Origin: Streptomyces antioxidans
Lineage (GTDB): Bacteria > Actinomycetota > Actinomycetes > Streptomycetales > Streptomycetaceae
NCBI RefSeq assembly: GCF_000968685.2
Contig: NZ_LAKD02000004.1
Span: forward strand, 1-64,000
Reading direction: 5' to 3'
Length of the DNA stretch: 64,000 nucleotides
In this document: in pieces, positions 8,108 to 16,776 of the stretch
Layout: the number at the start of each line of letters is the position of its first letter
How positions within the stretch are numbered: position 1 is the stretch's first letter
The notes under the pieces: model-generated
What the model saw: the letters and a program-made list of their open reading frames with translations, nothing else
Told to the model about the DNA's origin: nothing
The model's database searches: none
Translations under genes and position numbers: made by a program

Positions 8108-9539
8108 GCTCGGTTCCTTGTTCAGAGCGAGGCCGGAAAGGCCGGGTGGATGGTGCGTCGGGCACGGTGTGCCGCCTGGAGCGGAATTGGTTGAGGGCGC
8201 CGAGCGCCAGGAAGACCGCGGCGGCCACCAGCGAGCTGACGATCTGTGACCGGACGGATGAGTCGGCCAGCATCGCCACGATGATGTAGACCATCGCGGC
8301 GACGGCGAGCACGCTCAACCACGGGAAGCACCACATCCGGATGGTCAGTGTCTGCTCGGCGTCCCTGGTGCGGAGCCGGTATCTGCTCACGATCTGGGTG
8401 AGCCCGATGGCGATGTAGACGAACAGTGCCGTGGCACTGCTGGAGTTGAGCAGGAACAGAAATACCTTGTTCGGGGAGAGGTAGTTGAAGATCACGCCCA
8501 CGAATCCGACGGCGACCGAGGCCAGGATGGCCGACCGGGGTACGCCCCGGCTGCTGAGACGGGCCAGTGCCGCTGGCGCCTGGCCACGCTCAGCGAGTGA
8601 AAAGACCATGCGGGACGCTGTGTAGAGGCCGGAGTTCAGGCACGACAGCACGGCGGTCAGCACGATGGCCGCCATGACCACGCCGACCGAGGGGAACCCG
8701 ATCAAGTCCAGCACGGCGACGTAAGGGCTCTGGTCGACCTTTGAGGAGTTCCAGGGCAGCAGCGTCACCACGATGCCGATGGAGCCGATGTAGAAGAACA
8801 GGATCCGCCAGATGATGCTGTTGGTTGTTTTGCGGATCGCCCGAGTCGGCTCCTCGCACTCGGCTGCGGCGATGCTCACCATCTCTGGTCCGACGAAGGT
8901 GAGGAAGACGATCAGGGTGCCCCTGGCGATCGAGCCGCCCCCGTGCGGCAGGAACCCGCCGTGTCCGGTGAGGTTGCCAAGGCCCGGCGACGGATGGCCC
9001 GGGAAGAGGCCGATGAGGACGATGGCCCCGACGGCGATGAACGCTATGATCGCGACGACCTTGATGGCGGAGAACCAGAACTCGAACTCGCCGTAGGAGC
9101 GTACTGACCACAGGTTGGTGGTGGTCAGCGCCGCCATCAGCAGCAGCGCGATCGTCCATTGCGGGGCGGCGGGCACCCAGTCGTGCACGATCGATGCGCC
9201 GGCGCTGGCCTCGAAGGCGATGATCACGACCCAGAACCACCAGTACAGCCAGCCGACCAGGGAGCCGGCCCACCGGCCGAAGGTCTCTTCGGCGTAGGTC
9301 GAGAAAGACCCGCTGTTGGGGTGATCCGCGGCCAGCTCGGCCAGCATGCGCATCACCAGGATGAGCAGCAGCCCGCTCAGCAGGTAGCAGATCAGGATGC
9401 CGGGGCCGACCTGGTTGATCGCGGCACCGCTGCCGACGAACAAGCCGGCGCCGAGCATGCCACCGAGGGTGATCATGGTGATGTGCCGTCGCTGCAGGCT
9501 CTTCGCTGGGGGTGGAGAGACAGTTGGAGGTTGAGACAC
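8097..9539 (-). CDS. APC-superfamily amino-acid permease
   Basis: A 480-residue integral membrane transporter with about 12 hydrophobic segments. The first segment carries the typical GxG motif (TLGGMLGAGLFVGSGAAI), and FWVVIIAFEASAG and VFLTFVGPEMVSIAAAE match the amino-acid transporter family of GABA permease / lysine-permease type. I chose GTG 9539 because GGAAGGA lies a few bases upstream and the protein then starts just before the conserved QRRHITMITLGG; longer starts would add unrelated residues. It overlaps the dehydrogenase gene by 11 bp and probably imports the amine or amino acid degraded by this operon. Confidence 0.87.
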   Translation of the reverse strand: MSQPPTVSPPPAKSLQRRHITMITLGGMLGAGLFVGSGAAINQVGPGILICYLLSGLLLILVMRMLAELAADHPNSGSFSTYAEETFGRWAGSLVGWLYWWFWVVIIAFEASAGASIVHDWVPAAPQWTIALLLMAALTTTNLWSVRSYGEFEFWFSAIKVVAIIAFIAVGAIVLIGLFPGHPSPGLGNLTGHGGFLPHGGGSIARGTLIVFLTFVGPEMVSIAAAECEEPTRAIRKTTNSIIWRILFFYIGSIGIVVTLLPWNSSKVDQSPYVAVLDLIGFPSVGVVMAAIVLTAVLSCLNSGLYTASRMVFSLAERGQAPAALARLSSRGVPRSAILASVAVGFVGVIFNYLSPNKVFLFLLNSSSATALFVYIAIGLTQIVSRYRLRTRDAEQTLTIRMWCFPWLSVLAVAAMVYIIVAMLADSSVRSQIVSSLVAAAVFLALGALNQFRSRRHTVPDAPSTRPFRPRSEQGTEHVR

Positions 9540-9573
9540 AGGAGGTCCTTCCGGTGACGAGCCGGTGACGAGA

Positions 9574-10689
9574 TCAGGACTGGTAGCCAGGGCTCGGCGG
9601 CAGTGCCGCACGAGACATCTCCGCTCCGAGGGCCAGAATTGCCGGCTCGGCGCCGGGGCGGCCCAGGATCTGTCGGGGGCCGTCGGGGGTCGGCACTGCA
9701 AGCGCTGGCCAGCCGAGCGCGTTCGCGGTCGGTGTGTGGGCCAGTAACGGCTCGGAGGCGTGCAGCGTGCCGTCGCGATAGTCGGCCAGGACATCGGTCG
9801 TCAGCGGCGCGGGGCCATCCATCACGGGGCCGACGTGCAGGTCGATGCCGTGAAGCGCGGCATCGACCTCGGCGCGCCAGGCTCGCATGGTCTCGCGCGC
9901 CCGCACGGGGTCGCCGACAGGCTGGGCGAGCTTCACGTGCAGGTCGGCGCCGTAGGTCTGCGGCTCGCGTACCGCGGCTTCCCGGTGGATTCGGTGCGCC
10001 TGCTCGCGGAACAGGGTCCAGTGCTCATCGGGCAGCGCGGGCAGCTGCAGTTCTGCCGCGCTGACCACTTTCAGCCCGCTGGTCTCTGGCAGCTGGCGGA
10101 TGTCGAGGATGCGCTGCAGGGTCGGGACGTCACGGGTGAGGTACCCGGCCCGGTCGTAGTCGGGGGCGAGCGGGTGGACGCCGGCCAGGGGTACCGCGCG
10201 GGCAGCGCAGCAGAATCCGAAGATTCCGCAGCAGGCCGCCGGGATCCGGATCGAGCCGCTGGTGTCGGTGCCGATACCGACGTCGGCGGCGCCCGCGGCG
10301 ACGGCGATCGCGGAGCCGCCGCTGGACCCTCCTGGGGTGCGGGAGCGGTCCTGCGGCAGGCGCATCAGGCCGTAGTGGGGGTTGTAGCCGGACACTCCGT
10401 ATGCGAACTCGTTGAGGTTGGTCTTGCCGATCACGACTGCGCCCTCGCGTTCGAGGTCGGTCACGATCGGCGCGGTACGGCGCGGGATGTGGTCGCAGTA
10501 CCGGGTTGATCCGTAGGTCGTCCGCAGGTCCGCCGTGTCGATCAGGTCCTTGACCGCGATGAGAAGTCCTTCGGCCCGGCCGCTGGGAGGGTGTCGCGCG
10601 CGGGCGAGTGCGCCGCCTGCGTCGACCGTGATGAAGGCGCCCAGTTCCGGGTCGATGGTCTCCAGGGCGGTGTGTACCCGGGAGATCAC
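9574..10689 (-). CDS. Amidase signature family hydrolase
   Basis: A 371-residue amidase-signature enzyme. The Ser-cis-Ser-Lys machinery is visible: Lys in LLIAVKDLID, the glycine/serine-rich RTPGGSSGGSAIAVAAG, and the nucleophile region GIGTDTSGSIRIPAACCGIFG. It is shorter than many family members (about 450-500) in its C-terminal half. The start GTG overlaps the arginase-family stop codon (GTGA), so it is coupled to that gene. It probably hydrolyses an amide intermediate made from the imported guanidino or amino compound. The substrate is not readable from sequence. Confidence 0.85.
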   Translation of the reverse strand: MISRVHTALETIDPELGAFITVDAGGALARARHPPSGRAEGLLIAVKDLIDTADLRTTYGSTRYCDHIPRRTAPIVTDLEREGAVVIGKTNLNEFAYGVSGYNPHYGLMRLPQDRSRTPGGSSGGSAIAVAAGAADVGIGTDTSGSIRIPAACCGIFGFCCAARAVPLAGVHPLAPDYDRAGYLTRDVPTLQRILDIRQLPETSGLKVVSAAELQLPALPDEHWTLFREQAHRIHREAAVREPQTYGADLHVKLAQPVGDPVRARETMRAWRAEVDAALHGIDLHVGPVMDGPAPLTTDVLADYRDGTLHASEPLLAHTPTANALGWPALAVPTPDGPRQILGRPGAEPAILALGAEMSRAALPPSPGYQS

Positions 10690-11678
10690 GTCGTGGTCCT
10701 GGCTTTCGCCTGCCCGGCGAGGAAGGTCAGGATGGTCGCCGCGGCCAATTGCACGGTGAGGCCGTCGCGATCGAGGGGCGGCGATACCTCGGACAGGTCC
10801 AGGCCGATGACCTGGGGAACCTGGGAGAGCCGCCACACGAGTTCGAGCAGTTGGTGAGAGGTGAGTCCGCCGACGGTCGGGCAGTTGGTGCCGGGGGCGA
10901 AGGCGCCGTCGACCGCGTCGATGTCGATGCTGATCCAGACGCCGTCGGTGCCGTCGACGGCCCGGGAGACCGCCTCTTCCACCAGCGTGTCCATGGGTGT
11001 GGTCTGGACCTCGCGTGCGGAGTACACGCGGATGCCCTGCTGGGCGACGTAGTCCGCCGCCGCTTTGGTGTTCTCCCAGCCCGCGATGCCGATCTGGGTC
11101 ATGTTGCGGCCGCTGATCCGGCCGTCGAGGTCTTCCAGGGCCCGGCGGAACGGTACGCCGGATGCGGGCTCGCCGTGGTGTGAGGCTCGGACGTCGAAGT
11201 GGGCGTCGAAGTGGACGACTCCGAGTCGGCCGGTTCGGGCGGCGAGAGCGCCGCGGAGCACCGGGAAGGTGAGGCTGTTGTCCCCGCCGAGCACTATGAG
11301 AGGAGCGTCCACGGTGGACATCAGGGCCGTGGTGGCCTCGCTGATCCGCCGCCATGTCTCTTCGACGTCGGTCTGCAGCGCGTCGACGTCACCGGCGTCC
11401 GCGAGCGTGCCCCCCTGGCGGAGGTCGCTGTCGAAACCTGCGTGGTAGCTGAGCAGCCCGGCCAGTGCGGTTCGGACTGCTGTTGGCGCGTGCCGGCTGC
11501 CGCTGCGGCCCATGGTCGTCGCGTCGAATGGCACTCCGAGGAGCACCGCCGCCGGGCTGGGTGCCTTTTCAAGCGGTAGGAGGAGGTCCGCGACCGGCTC
11601 GTCGAACTCGTCTGCCAGTGGTGGGCGCAGGAGTGGTGCGGGGCGGAGAGGGGTCGTGGTCTGAGCAGGGGTGGGCAC
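10686..11678 (-). CDS. Arginase/agmatinase (ureohydrolase) family protein
   Basis: A 330-residue ureohydrolase. The binuclear Mn centre motifs are complete: GGDNS (with Asp where some relatives have His), HFDAHFDVR and SIDIDAVD, plus the later EVSP region. The family releases urea (or formamide) from guanidino compounds such as arginine, agmatine, guanidinobutyrate or formiminoglutamate. GTG 11678 was chosen because AAGGAG lies 8 bases upstream; a longer ATG start would cover the promoter. It is the first gene of a five-gene operon running to hglS and is divergent from a LysR gene. In this context the substrate might be a lysine-related guanidino compound such as homoarginine, which is inference only. 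Confidence 0.85.
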   Translation of the reverse strand: MPTPAQTTTPLRPAPLLRPPLADEFDEPVADLLLPLEKAPSPAAVLLGVPFDATTMGRSGSRHAPTAVRTALAGLLSYHAGFDSDLRQGGTLADAGDVDALQTDVEETWRRISEATTALMSTVDAPLIVLGGDNSLTFPVLRGALAARTGRLGVVHFDAHFDVRASHHGEPASGVPFRRALEDLDGRISGRNMTQIGIAGWENTKAAADYVAQQGIRVYSAREVQTTPMDTLVEEAVSRAVDGTDGVWISIDIDAVDGAFAPGTNCPTVGGLTSHQLLELVWRLSQVPQVIGLDLSEVSPPLDRDGLTVQLAAATILTFLAGQAKARTTT

Positions 11679-11767
11679 AGGCGGGCTCCTTCGGTAGAGG
11701 TTGCCTGCCCACACGCTAGGAACCTAGGGTCATTATCACAATTCAACTTTGTCTAGGGTGTATCAGT
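11679..11767. promoter_or_regulatory. Divergent promoter of the arginase-family operon and LysR gene
   Basis: An AT-richer 89-bp spacer between divergent start codons. It contains the small inverted repeat CTAGGAACCTAG (11716-11727) and a further CTAGGGTGTA block near 11753, candidates for LysR contact sites. Operator limits are my guess. Confidence 0.45.
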
Positions 11768-12691
11768 ATGGCTAATGGACCTTCTTGGGAGTTCCGGCAT
11801 CTTGTCGCGCTGATGGCGTTGGCCGAGACCGGTTCCTTTGGCAGTGCGGCGGAGCGGCTGGGCTATACCCAGTCCGCGGTGAGCCAGCAGATCGCTGCTC
11901 TGGAGCGGATGCTCGGTGCCCGGCTGGTTCATCGGCCAGGCGGTCCGCGCCGTATCTCTTTGACGGCGGCCGGTGAACGGCTGGTGGTCCATGCGCAGGC
12001 GATCCTGCGGCGGGCCGAGCTCGCCGAGGCTGACGTCCACGCCACCGCGGACGCGGCCGCTCCTACTCTGCGGATCGGCACGTTCCAGAGCGTCGCGGTG
12101 CGCGTGCTGCCGCCCCTGCTGCAACGGTTCCAAGCGCGCTGGCCGGATGTCACTGTCGAGTTGGTCGAGCACGCAGGCGACGAGCAGCTGCTGGACCTCG
12201 TCGAACGGGGGCGGCTCGACCTGACGTTCGCGCTTTTGCCGGTCGGCGAGGGGCCGTTCGCGTGGCGGCATCTGATGAACGGTGAGTATGTGCTCATCAC
12301 GGCGGCCGGTGCCGTACCCCGCGACGTCAGCATGGCGGGGATCTCACAGCTTCCGCTGATCGGCTACCGGAGCCTGCGCAATGCGCTGCGGATGGAGGAG
12401 TACCTCGCCGCTCACGGCCATACGCCCCAGGTGGTCTTCCGGACTGACGGCAACGCCGCCATCCAGCGTCTGGTCGGCGTCGGGCTGGGGGCGGCCCTGG
12501 TTCCCGCCTTCGCGGTGGATGATCAAGATGAGGCGATCGCGGTGACCCGGCCGGTCGATGAACTGCCGCCGTTCGTCATCGGCGCGGCATGGCACGCTGA
12601 TCGCCCTCTGCATCCCGCGGTGGCCGGTCTGGTCGACCTTGCCGTCGAGGTCTGCGGCGAGCTGCAGGATCCAGAACTTGCCCCGTCGTGA
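11768..12691 (+). CDS. LysR family transcriptional regulator of the adjacent catabolic operon
   Basis: A 307-residue LysR protein with the helix-turn-helix at residues ~10-60 (FGSAAERLGYTQSAVSQQIAALE) and an effector domain from ~90 (PTLRIGTFQSVAVRVLPPLL). It is divergent from the arginase-family operon with an 89-bp spacer, so it is the obvious local regulator, probably responding to the transported substrate. It converges with the FAD/Fe-S dehydrogenase gene, their stops separated by 31 bp. Confidence 0.87.
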   Translation: MANGPSWEFRHLVALMALAETGSFGSAAERLGYTQSAVSQQIAALERMLGARLVHRPGGPRRISLTAAGERLVVHAQAILRRAELAEADVHATADAAAPTLRIGTFQSVAVRVLPPLLQRFQARWPDVTVELVEHAGDEQLLDLVERGRLDLTFALLPVGEGPFAWRHLMNGEYVLITAAGAVPRDVSMAGISQLPLIGYRSLRNALRMEEYLAAHGHTPQVVFRTDGNAAIQRLVGVGLGAALVPAFAVDDQDEAIAVTRPVDELPPFVIGAAWHADRPLHPAVAGLVDLAVEVCGELQDPELAPS

Positions 12692-12722
12692 AGCCCGGCC
12701 ACGCGTTCTGGATAAATGGTAA

Positions 12723-15557
12723 TTATTTCTGTGATTCGGGCAGTCTTTCGGCGAGGAGCTGCGCCAGGTGGACTCCCCGCCGGGGCGAGAGGTCGGCTAT
12801 CTGGGTGCGGCACGAGAAGCCGTCGGCGAGGATGGCCGTCTCCGGCTCCGCTTCGCGCAGTGCGGGCAGCAACTGGTGTTCGGCGACTGCCACGGACACC
12901 TCGTAGTGCCCCTTCTCCACCCCGAAGTTGCCGGCCAGGCCGCAGCAGCCGCCCAGCCGGTGTACCTGTGCGCCTGCCTCCCGCAGGAGCCGGGCGTCGT
13001 GGTCCCAGCCCATGACGGCGTGGTGGTGGCAGTGCGGCTGGGCGACGACGGCCGCCCCCTCGAACGAGGGCGTCTGCCAGCCCGGGGTCTGGGCGAGCAG
13101 CTCGGCCAGCGTGCGGGTGCGCTCCCCGACCGGGGCTGCGACCGTCTCGTCCAGCAGCTCGAGCGCGTCCGAGCGCAGGACCGCCGTACAGGACGGCTCC
13201 ATGCCCACGATCGGCACGCCCGCCTCGGTGGCCTCGGCCAGCTCGGTGACCGTACGGCCGAGGATCTTCTTGGCCGCGTCGAGTTGTCCGGTGGAGATCC
13301 AGGTCAGCGCGCAGCACTGGCGGCGCTCGATGATCTGGGGCCGGTACCCGGCGGCCTCCAGTACGGCCACGGTCGCGCGTCCGACCTCCGGTGTGAAGTA
13401 GTCGGTGAAGGTGTCGACGAACAGCAGGACCGGTCGGCCCTTCGCCGGGCGGTCGTCACGGGTCTGCTCGAACCAGTCGCGGAACGTCTGGGGTGCGAAT
13501 GCGGGCAGGTTGCGGCGCTGGTCCACGCCGGCTGCGGCCAGCGCCAGGGACCGCAGTCCCGGCACCCGCAGCAAGGCGTTGGCGACGCGCGGCATCAGTC
13601 CGGCCAGGCGCGCCCACAGCGGCAGGCGGCCCAGTGAGTAGTGTGCGGCCGGACGCAGCCGTCGGCGGTAGCTCTGGTGGAGCACCTCGCTCTTGTAGGC
13701 GGCCATGTCGATGCCGGTCGGGCAGTCCGATGCGCAGCCCTTGCAGGACAGGCACAGGTCGAGGGCCTGGTGTACCTCGGGCGCGCGCCAGCCTCCGGAG
13801 ACCAGGGATCCGTTGATCATCTCCTGCAGAACCCGGGCCCGCCCGCGGGTGGAGTCCTTCTCCTCCCGGGTGGCCAGGTAGGACGGGCACATGACTCCGC
13901 CGGATCCGGTGTTGTCCGCCCGGCACTTGCCCACGCCGGTGCAGCGGTGTACCGACTGGCCGAAGTCGCCGCCGTCGTGGCGGTAGGCGAGCGCGAGGTT
14001 CCCGCGCACCGGGTGGGCTGCCGGGATCCGCAGGTCGGCGTCGATCGGGCGGGGCCGCACCAGGACCCCGGGGTTGAGCACGTCGTCCGGGTCGAAGATC
14101 GCTTTGACCTGGCCGAACAGGTCGATCGCCGCCGTGGAGTACATCAGCGGCAGCAGTTCGCCCCGGGCGCGGCCGTCGCCGTGCTCGCCGGACAGTGAGC
14201 CGCCGTAGCCGGCGACCAGGGTGGCCGCGGCCTCCAGGAAGCCGCGGAACTGCTGTGGCCCCTTTGGCTCCTCCAGCGGCCAGTCGATCCGGATGTGCAG
14301 GCAGCCGTCGCCGAAGTGTCCGTACGGCAGGCCGGTCACGTTGTACTCGCCCAGCAGTGCCTCGAAGTCGCGCAGGTAGCGGCCCAGCATCGCCGGGGGT
14401 ACGGCGGCGTCCTCCCAGCCTCCGTGGGCGGGCCGTCCGGCGGGGCTGCGGCCCGCCAGGCCTGCGCCGTCCTCCCGGATGCGCCACAGTGCCGCCGCCC
14501 TGGCCGGGTCGGTGATGACGAGGGCGTCCTGGCTGGCGGCGGCCAGCTGCCGGGCCCGATCGAGGACTTCGGTCTCGTCGTCTCCGGCGACTTCGGCGAA
14601 CAGCCACGCGGACCCGCGTGGCAGTGGTGGCACCGCGTCCGGGCCGCGCCGCGTGCGCACCACGTCGACGATGCGCGCATCGATGCCTTCACAGGCCGTG
14701 GGCTGGTGCTTCAGCAGGGCGGGGGCCGCGTCTCCGGCGGTGGCGATGTCGTCGTATCCGAGCACCACCAGGACCCGGTGCGCCGGGTCGGTGACCAGCT
14801 TCACCGTTGCCTCGGTCAGTACGGCGAGCGTGCCCTCGCTGCCGGCCAGCAGGCGGGTCACGTCGAAGCGTCGCTCCGGCAGCAGGTGCTCCAGCGCGTA
14901 TCCGGACACCTGCCGGCCGAACCGGCCGAACTCCGTCCTGATCGTGGCGAGGTTGGCGTTCACGAGGCCGTGCAGGGCGGTCAGCTCGGCGGCGGCTCCC
15001 GGCGCGGGGGCGCCCAGCGGGGACGGCAGGTCCAGCGCGGTGCCGTTGCCCGCCACGGCCTTGAGACCGGCGACGTTGTCGGAGGTTCGGCCGTAGCCGA
15101 GGGTCCTGGAGCCGCAGGCGTTGTTGCCGATCATGCCGCCGATTGTGCAGCGGGTGTGGGTGGAGGGGTCGGGGCCGAACCTCAGCCCGTACGGAGCCAC
15201 TGCCTGCTGCAGTTCGGCTTGGACGACGCCGGGCTGTACTACCGCGGTACGGGACTCGGCGTCGACGCGCAGCACCTTGCGCATGTGCCGGCTGAAGTCC
15301 AGGACGAGTCCTGGGCCGACCGCGTTCCCGGCGACCGACGTGCCGGCGCCGCGGGCGGTGAGGGGGACTTCGTGGTGCGCACACAGTTCGACCGCGACGG
15401 CCACGTCCTCGGCTGACCGGGGCCGTGCGACGAGCAGTGGCGGCACCCGGTAGAGGGAGGCGTCGGAGGAATGGGCTGACCGCGACAGGAGGTCGGTCAC
15501 GACGTCGGTGACTTGGCGTCGGCGCAGCTCAGTCGCGAGGGTGGCGATCTGATTCAT
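12723..15557 (-). CDS. FAD-linked and Fe-S D-2-hydroxyacid dehydrogenase (D-2-hydroxyglutarate / D-lactate type)
   Basis: A 944-residue two-part flavoprotein. The N-terminal FAD-binding domain (TARGAGTSVAGNAVGPGLVLDFS, IGGMIGNNACGSRTLGYGRTSDNV) is followed by the FAD-oxidase C domain with a His-rich substrate/metal region (YGHFGDGCLHIR, GEHGDGRARG). Then come two 4Fe-4S groups (CTGVGKCR...C and CLSCKGCASDCP) and CCG-type C-terminal cysteine motifs (RQCCALTW, GCCGLAGNFG). This architecture matches E. coli YdiJ-type D-2-hydroxyglutarate dehydrogenase and large D-lactate dehydrogenases. Because hglS nearby makes D-2-hydroxyglutarate, oxidation to 2-oxoglutarate is the favoured role. Start: ATG 15557 or ATG 15566. 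Neither has a clear ribosome site, so the mRNA may be leaderless. A GntR-type palindrome covers the start region. Confidence 0.85.
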   Translation of the reverse strand: MNQIATLATELRRRQVTDVVTDLLSRSAHSSDASLYRVPPLLVARPRSAEDVAVAVELCAHHEVPLTARGAGTSVAGNAVGPGLVLDFSRHMRKVLRVDAESRTAVVQPGVVQAELQQAVAPYGLRFGPDPSTHTRCTIGGMIGNNACGSRTLGYGRTSDNVAGLKAVAGNGTALDLPSPLGAPAPGAAAELTALHGLVNANLATIRTEFGRFGRQVSGYALEHLLPERRFDVTRLLAGSEGTLAVLTEATVKLVTDPAHRVLVVLGYDDIATAGDAAPALLKHQPTACEGIDARIVDVVRTRRGPDAVPPLPRGSAWLFAEVAGDDETEVLDRARQLAAASQDALVITDPARAAALWRIREDGAGLAGRSPAGRPAHGGWEDAAVPPAMLGRYLRDFEALLGEYNVTGLPYGHFGDGCLHIRIDWPLEEPKGPQQFRGFLEAAATLVAGYGGSLSGEHGDGRARGELLPLMYSTAAIDLFGQVKAIFDPDDVLNPGVLVRPRPIDADLRIPAAHPVRGNLALAYRHDGGDFGQSVHRCTGVGKCRADNTGSGGVMCPSYLATREEKDSTRGRARVLQEMINGSLVSGGWRAPEVHQALDLCLSCKGCASDCPTGIDMAAYKSEVLHQSYRRRLRPAAHYSLGRLPLWARLAGLMPRVANALLRVPGLRSLALAAAGVDQRRNLPAFAPQTFRDWFEQTRDDRPAKGRPVLLFVDTFTDYFTPEVGRATVAVLEAAGYRPQIIERRQCCALTWISTGQLDAAKKILGRTVTELAEATEAGVPIVGMEPSCTAVLRSDALELLDETVAAPVGERTRTLAELLAQTPGWQTPSFEGAAVVAQPHCHHHAVMGWDHDARLLREAGAQVHRLGGCCGLAGNFGVEKGHYEVSVAVAEHQLLPALREAEPETAILADGFSCRTQIADLSPRRGVHLAQLLAERLPESQK

Positions 15558-15562
15558 GAGTA

Positions 15563-15575
15563 GCATGTTACATGC
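15563..15575. promoter_or_regulatory. Palindromic operator, probable FadR-type GntR binding site
   Basis: GCATGT-T-ACATGC is a perfect 6-bp inverted repeat around one base, lying at the start codon of the FAD/Fe-S dehydrogenase gene. It contains the GTnnnAC-like core of FadR-subfamily GntR operators, and a related GCATGTTACC occurs at the GntR start (16556). Repression by the neighbouring GntR protein is inferred. Confidence 0.5.
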
Positions 15576-15795
15576 GACATCCCGGGGCCCTGTTTCATCG
15601 CGAATGCCGTATTTATCCCGTTGGGAGGGAAGCGAAGGCGGCGCGGCCATCGAGTTCGAGGCGCTGGCCGGGGGCTCCGCCGACTCCTGCACGGCCTGTG
15701 CGTATCGATGCGGGCCGCGCCGCCTACTTGCGTACGAAGGGGAGCTTGCGGCCCAAGTCAGGTGACCGCTGTGCCCGGGGCCCGGCTCCCGCAGG

Positions 15796-16551
15796 TCAGG
15801 TCAGGTCGGATTCGTCCACGATGGACGCCCACAGCGCGCCCGTGTCGACCGGCTCGCCCTGCGCCCGGGCCGCCTGCCCGGCCAGGATGAGGCCCGTATT
15901 GCTCAGATGGTCACGCATCGCCCGTACGGCGCCCTCGGCGTCTGCGGCGAGGAGGGCCGCCACGATGGGCTCGTGTTCCTCATGCACCCGCCGCAGGCTG
16001 CGGGACTGGTCGTCCGTCGACATACCGAGGATGCGCATAGTGTCACGCAGGCCGCCGACGATCGCGCGGGCGCGGCTGTTGCCAGCCGCGATCAGGATGT
16101 GGTCGTGCAGGGTCTGGTCCAGCTGGAAGAACAGCAGCTCGTCGTCGGCATCCACTGCTGCTGCCATGTCCTCCATGGTCGCCCGCAACGACTCGCCGAG
16201 CTCGGCTTCACCTGCCCTGGCAACCCGCCGGACGGCGGGCAGCTCCAGGGCCAGGCGAACCCCGAAGATCTCGATGATTTCCCTGGGATGCGGCAGCACA
16301 ACACGGAACCCCCGGTTGCGTTCGACCTGCACCAGCCCTGCCTCTTCGAGCCGCAGCAGCGCTTCGCGCACTGGGCTCCGCGAGACATTGAGCTTCTCGG
16401 CCACCTGGTAGACGGAGTAGAGCTGCCCGGGGACCATCGCCCCTGTGTGCACCGCCCGCCGCACCTCGGAGATCACCTGCTCGGCAAGCGACTGCTTCGC
16501 GTGCGGCAGGGGCTTCAACGTGAGCTCGGCGCGCTCGCGGCTGGGCGGCAT
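15796..16551 (-). CDS. GntR family regulator, FadR/FCD subfamily
   Basis: A 251-residue repressor-like protein. The winged helix is at residues ~20-85 (YSVYQVAEKLNVSRSPVREALLRLEEAGLV). The all-helical FCD effector domain follows with metal/ligand residues typical of the group (FFQLDQTLHDHILIAAGN and the later RRVHEEHEPIVAALLA). Such FCD regulators commonly sense 2-hydroxyacids or 2-oxoacids, for example LldR, GlcC and D-2-hydroxyglutarate-responsive regulators. It lies upstream of and in the same direction as the FAD/Fe-S dehydrogenase, 238 bp away, with similar palindromic sites at both starts, so autoregulation and control of that enzyme are likely. Confidence 0.85.
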   Translation of the reverse strand: MPPSRERAELTLKPLPHAKQSLAEQVISEVRRAVHTGAMVPGQLYSVYQVAEKLNVSRSPVREALLRLEEAGLVQVERNRGFRVVLPHPREIIEIFGVRLALELPAVRRVARAGEAELGESLRATMEDMAAAVDADDELLFFQLDQTLHDHILIAAGNSRARAIVGGLRDTMRILGMSTDDQSRSLRRVHEEHEPIVAALLAADAEGAVRAMRDHLSNTGLILAGQAARAQGEPVDTGALWASIVDESDLT

Positions 16552-16555
16552 GCTG

Positions 16556-16565
16556 GCATGTTACC
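16556..16565. promoter_or_regulatory. Second GCATGTTAC element at the GntR start
   Basis: GCATGTTACC lies immediately upstream of the GntR start codon and shares nine bases with the palindrome at 15563-15575. Together they support a common operator sequence; this copy has only one good arm. Confidence 0.35.
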
Positions 16566-16610
16566 TACCTCGGCGAGGTGGTTTCGCCGACGGCACGTCC
16601 GACATGAACG

Positions 16611-16645
16611 AGGGGGGACGTCGTCTCGACGGCGACGTCCCCCCT
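16611..16645 (-). terminator. Hairpin terminator after the NRPS operon
   Basis: AGGGGGGACGTCG (16611-16623) pairs perfectly with CGACGTCCCCCCT (16633-16645) around 9 bases. It lies downstream of the serine hydrolase gene and upstream of the GntR gene, so it probably ends the long minus-strand NRPS transcript and isolates the GntR unit. Confidence 0.65.
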
Positions 16646-16776
16646 CGGCAGCGCCCGAAGCCCTCGAGCCCCACCGGTCTTACGGACGGCCAGTGTTGAC
16701 CCCATGCGAGATACGGTAGGACCACCCAAGAGCCCCGGAATCACCGTGGCACCGGCCTTGAGCCGCCGCCTGCGCC

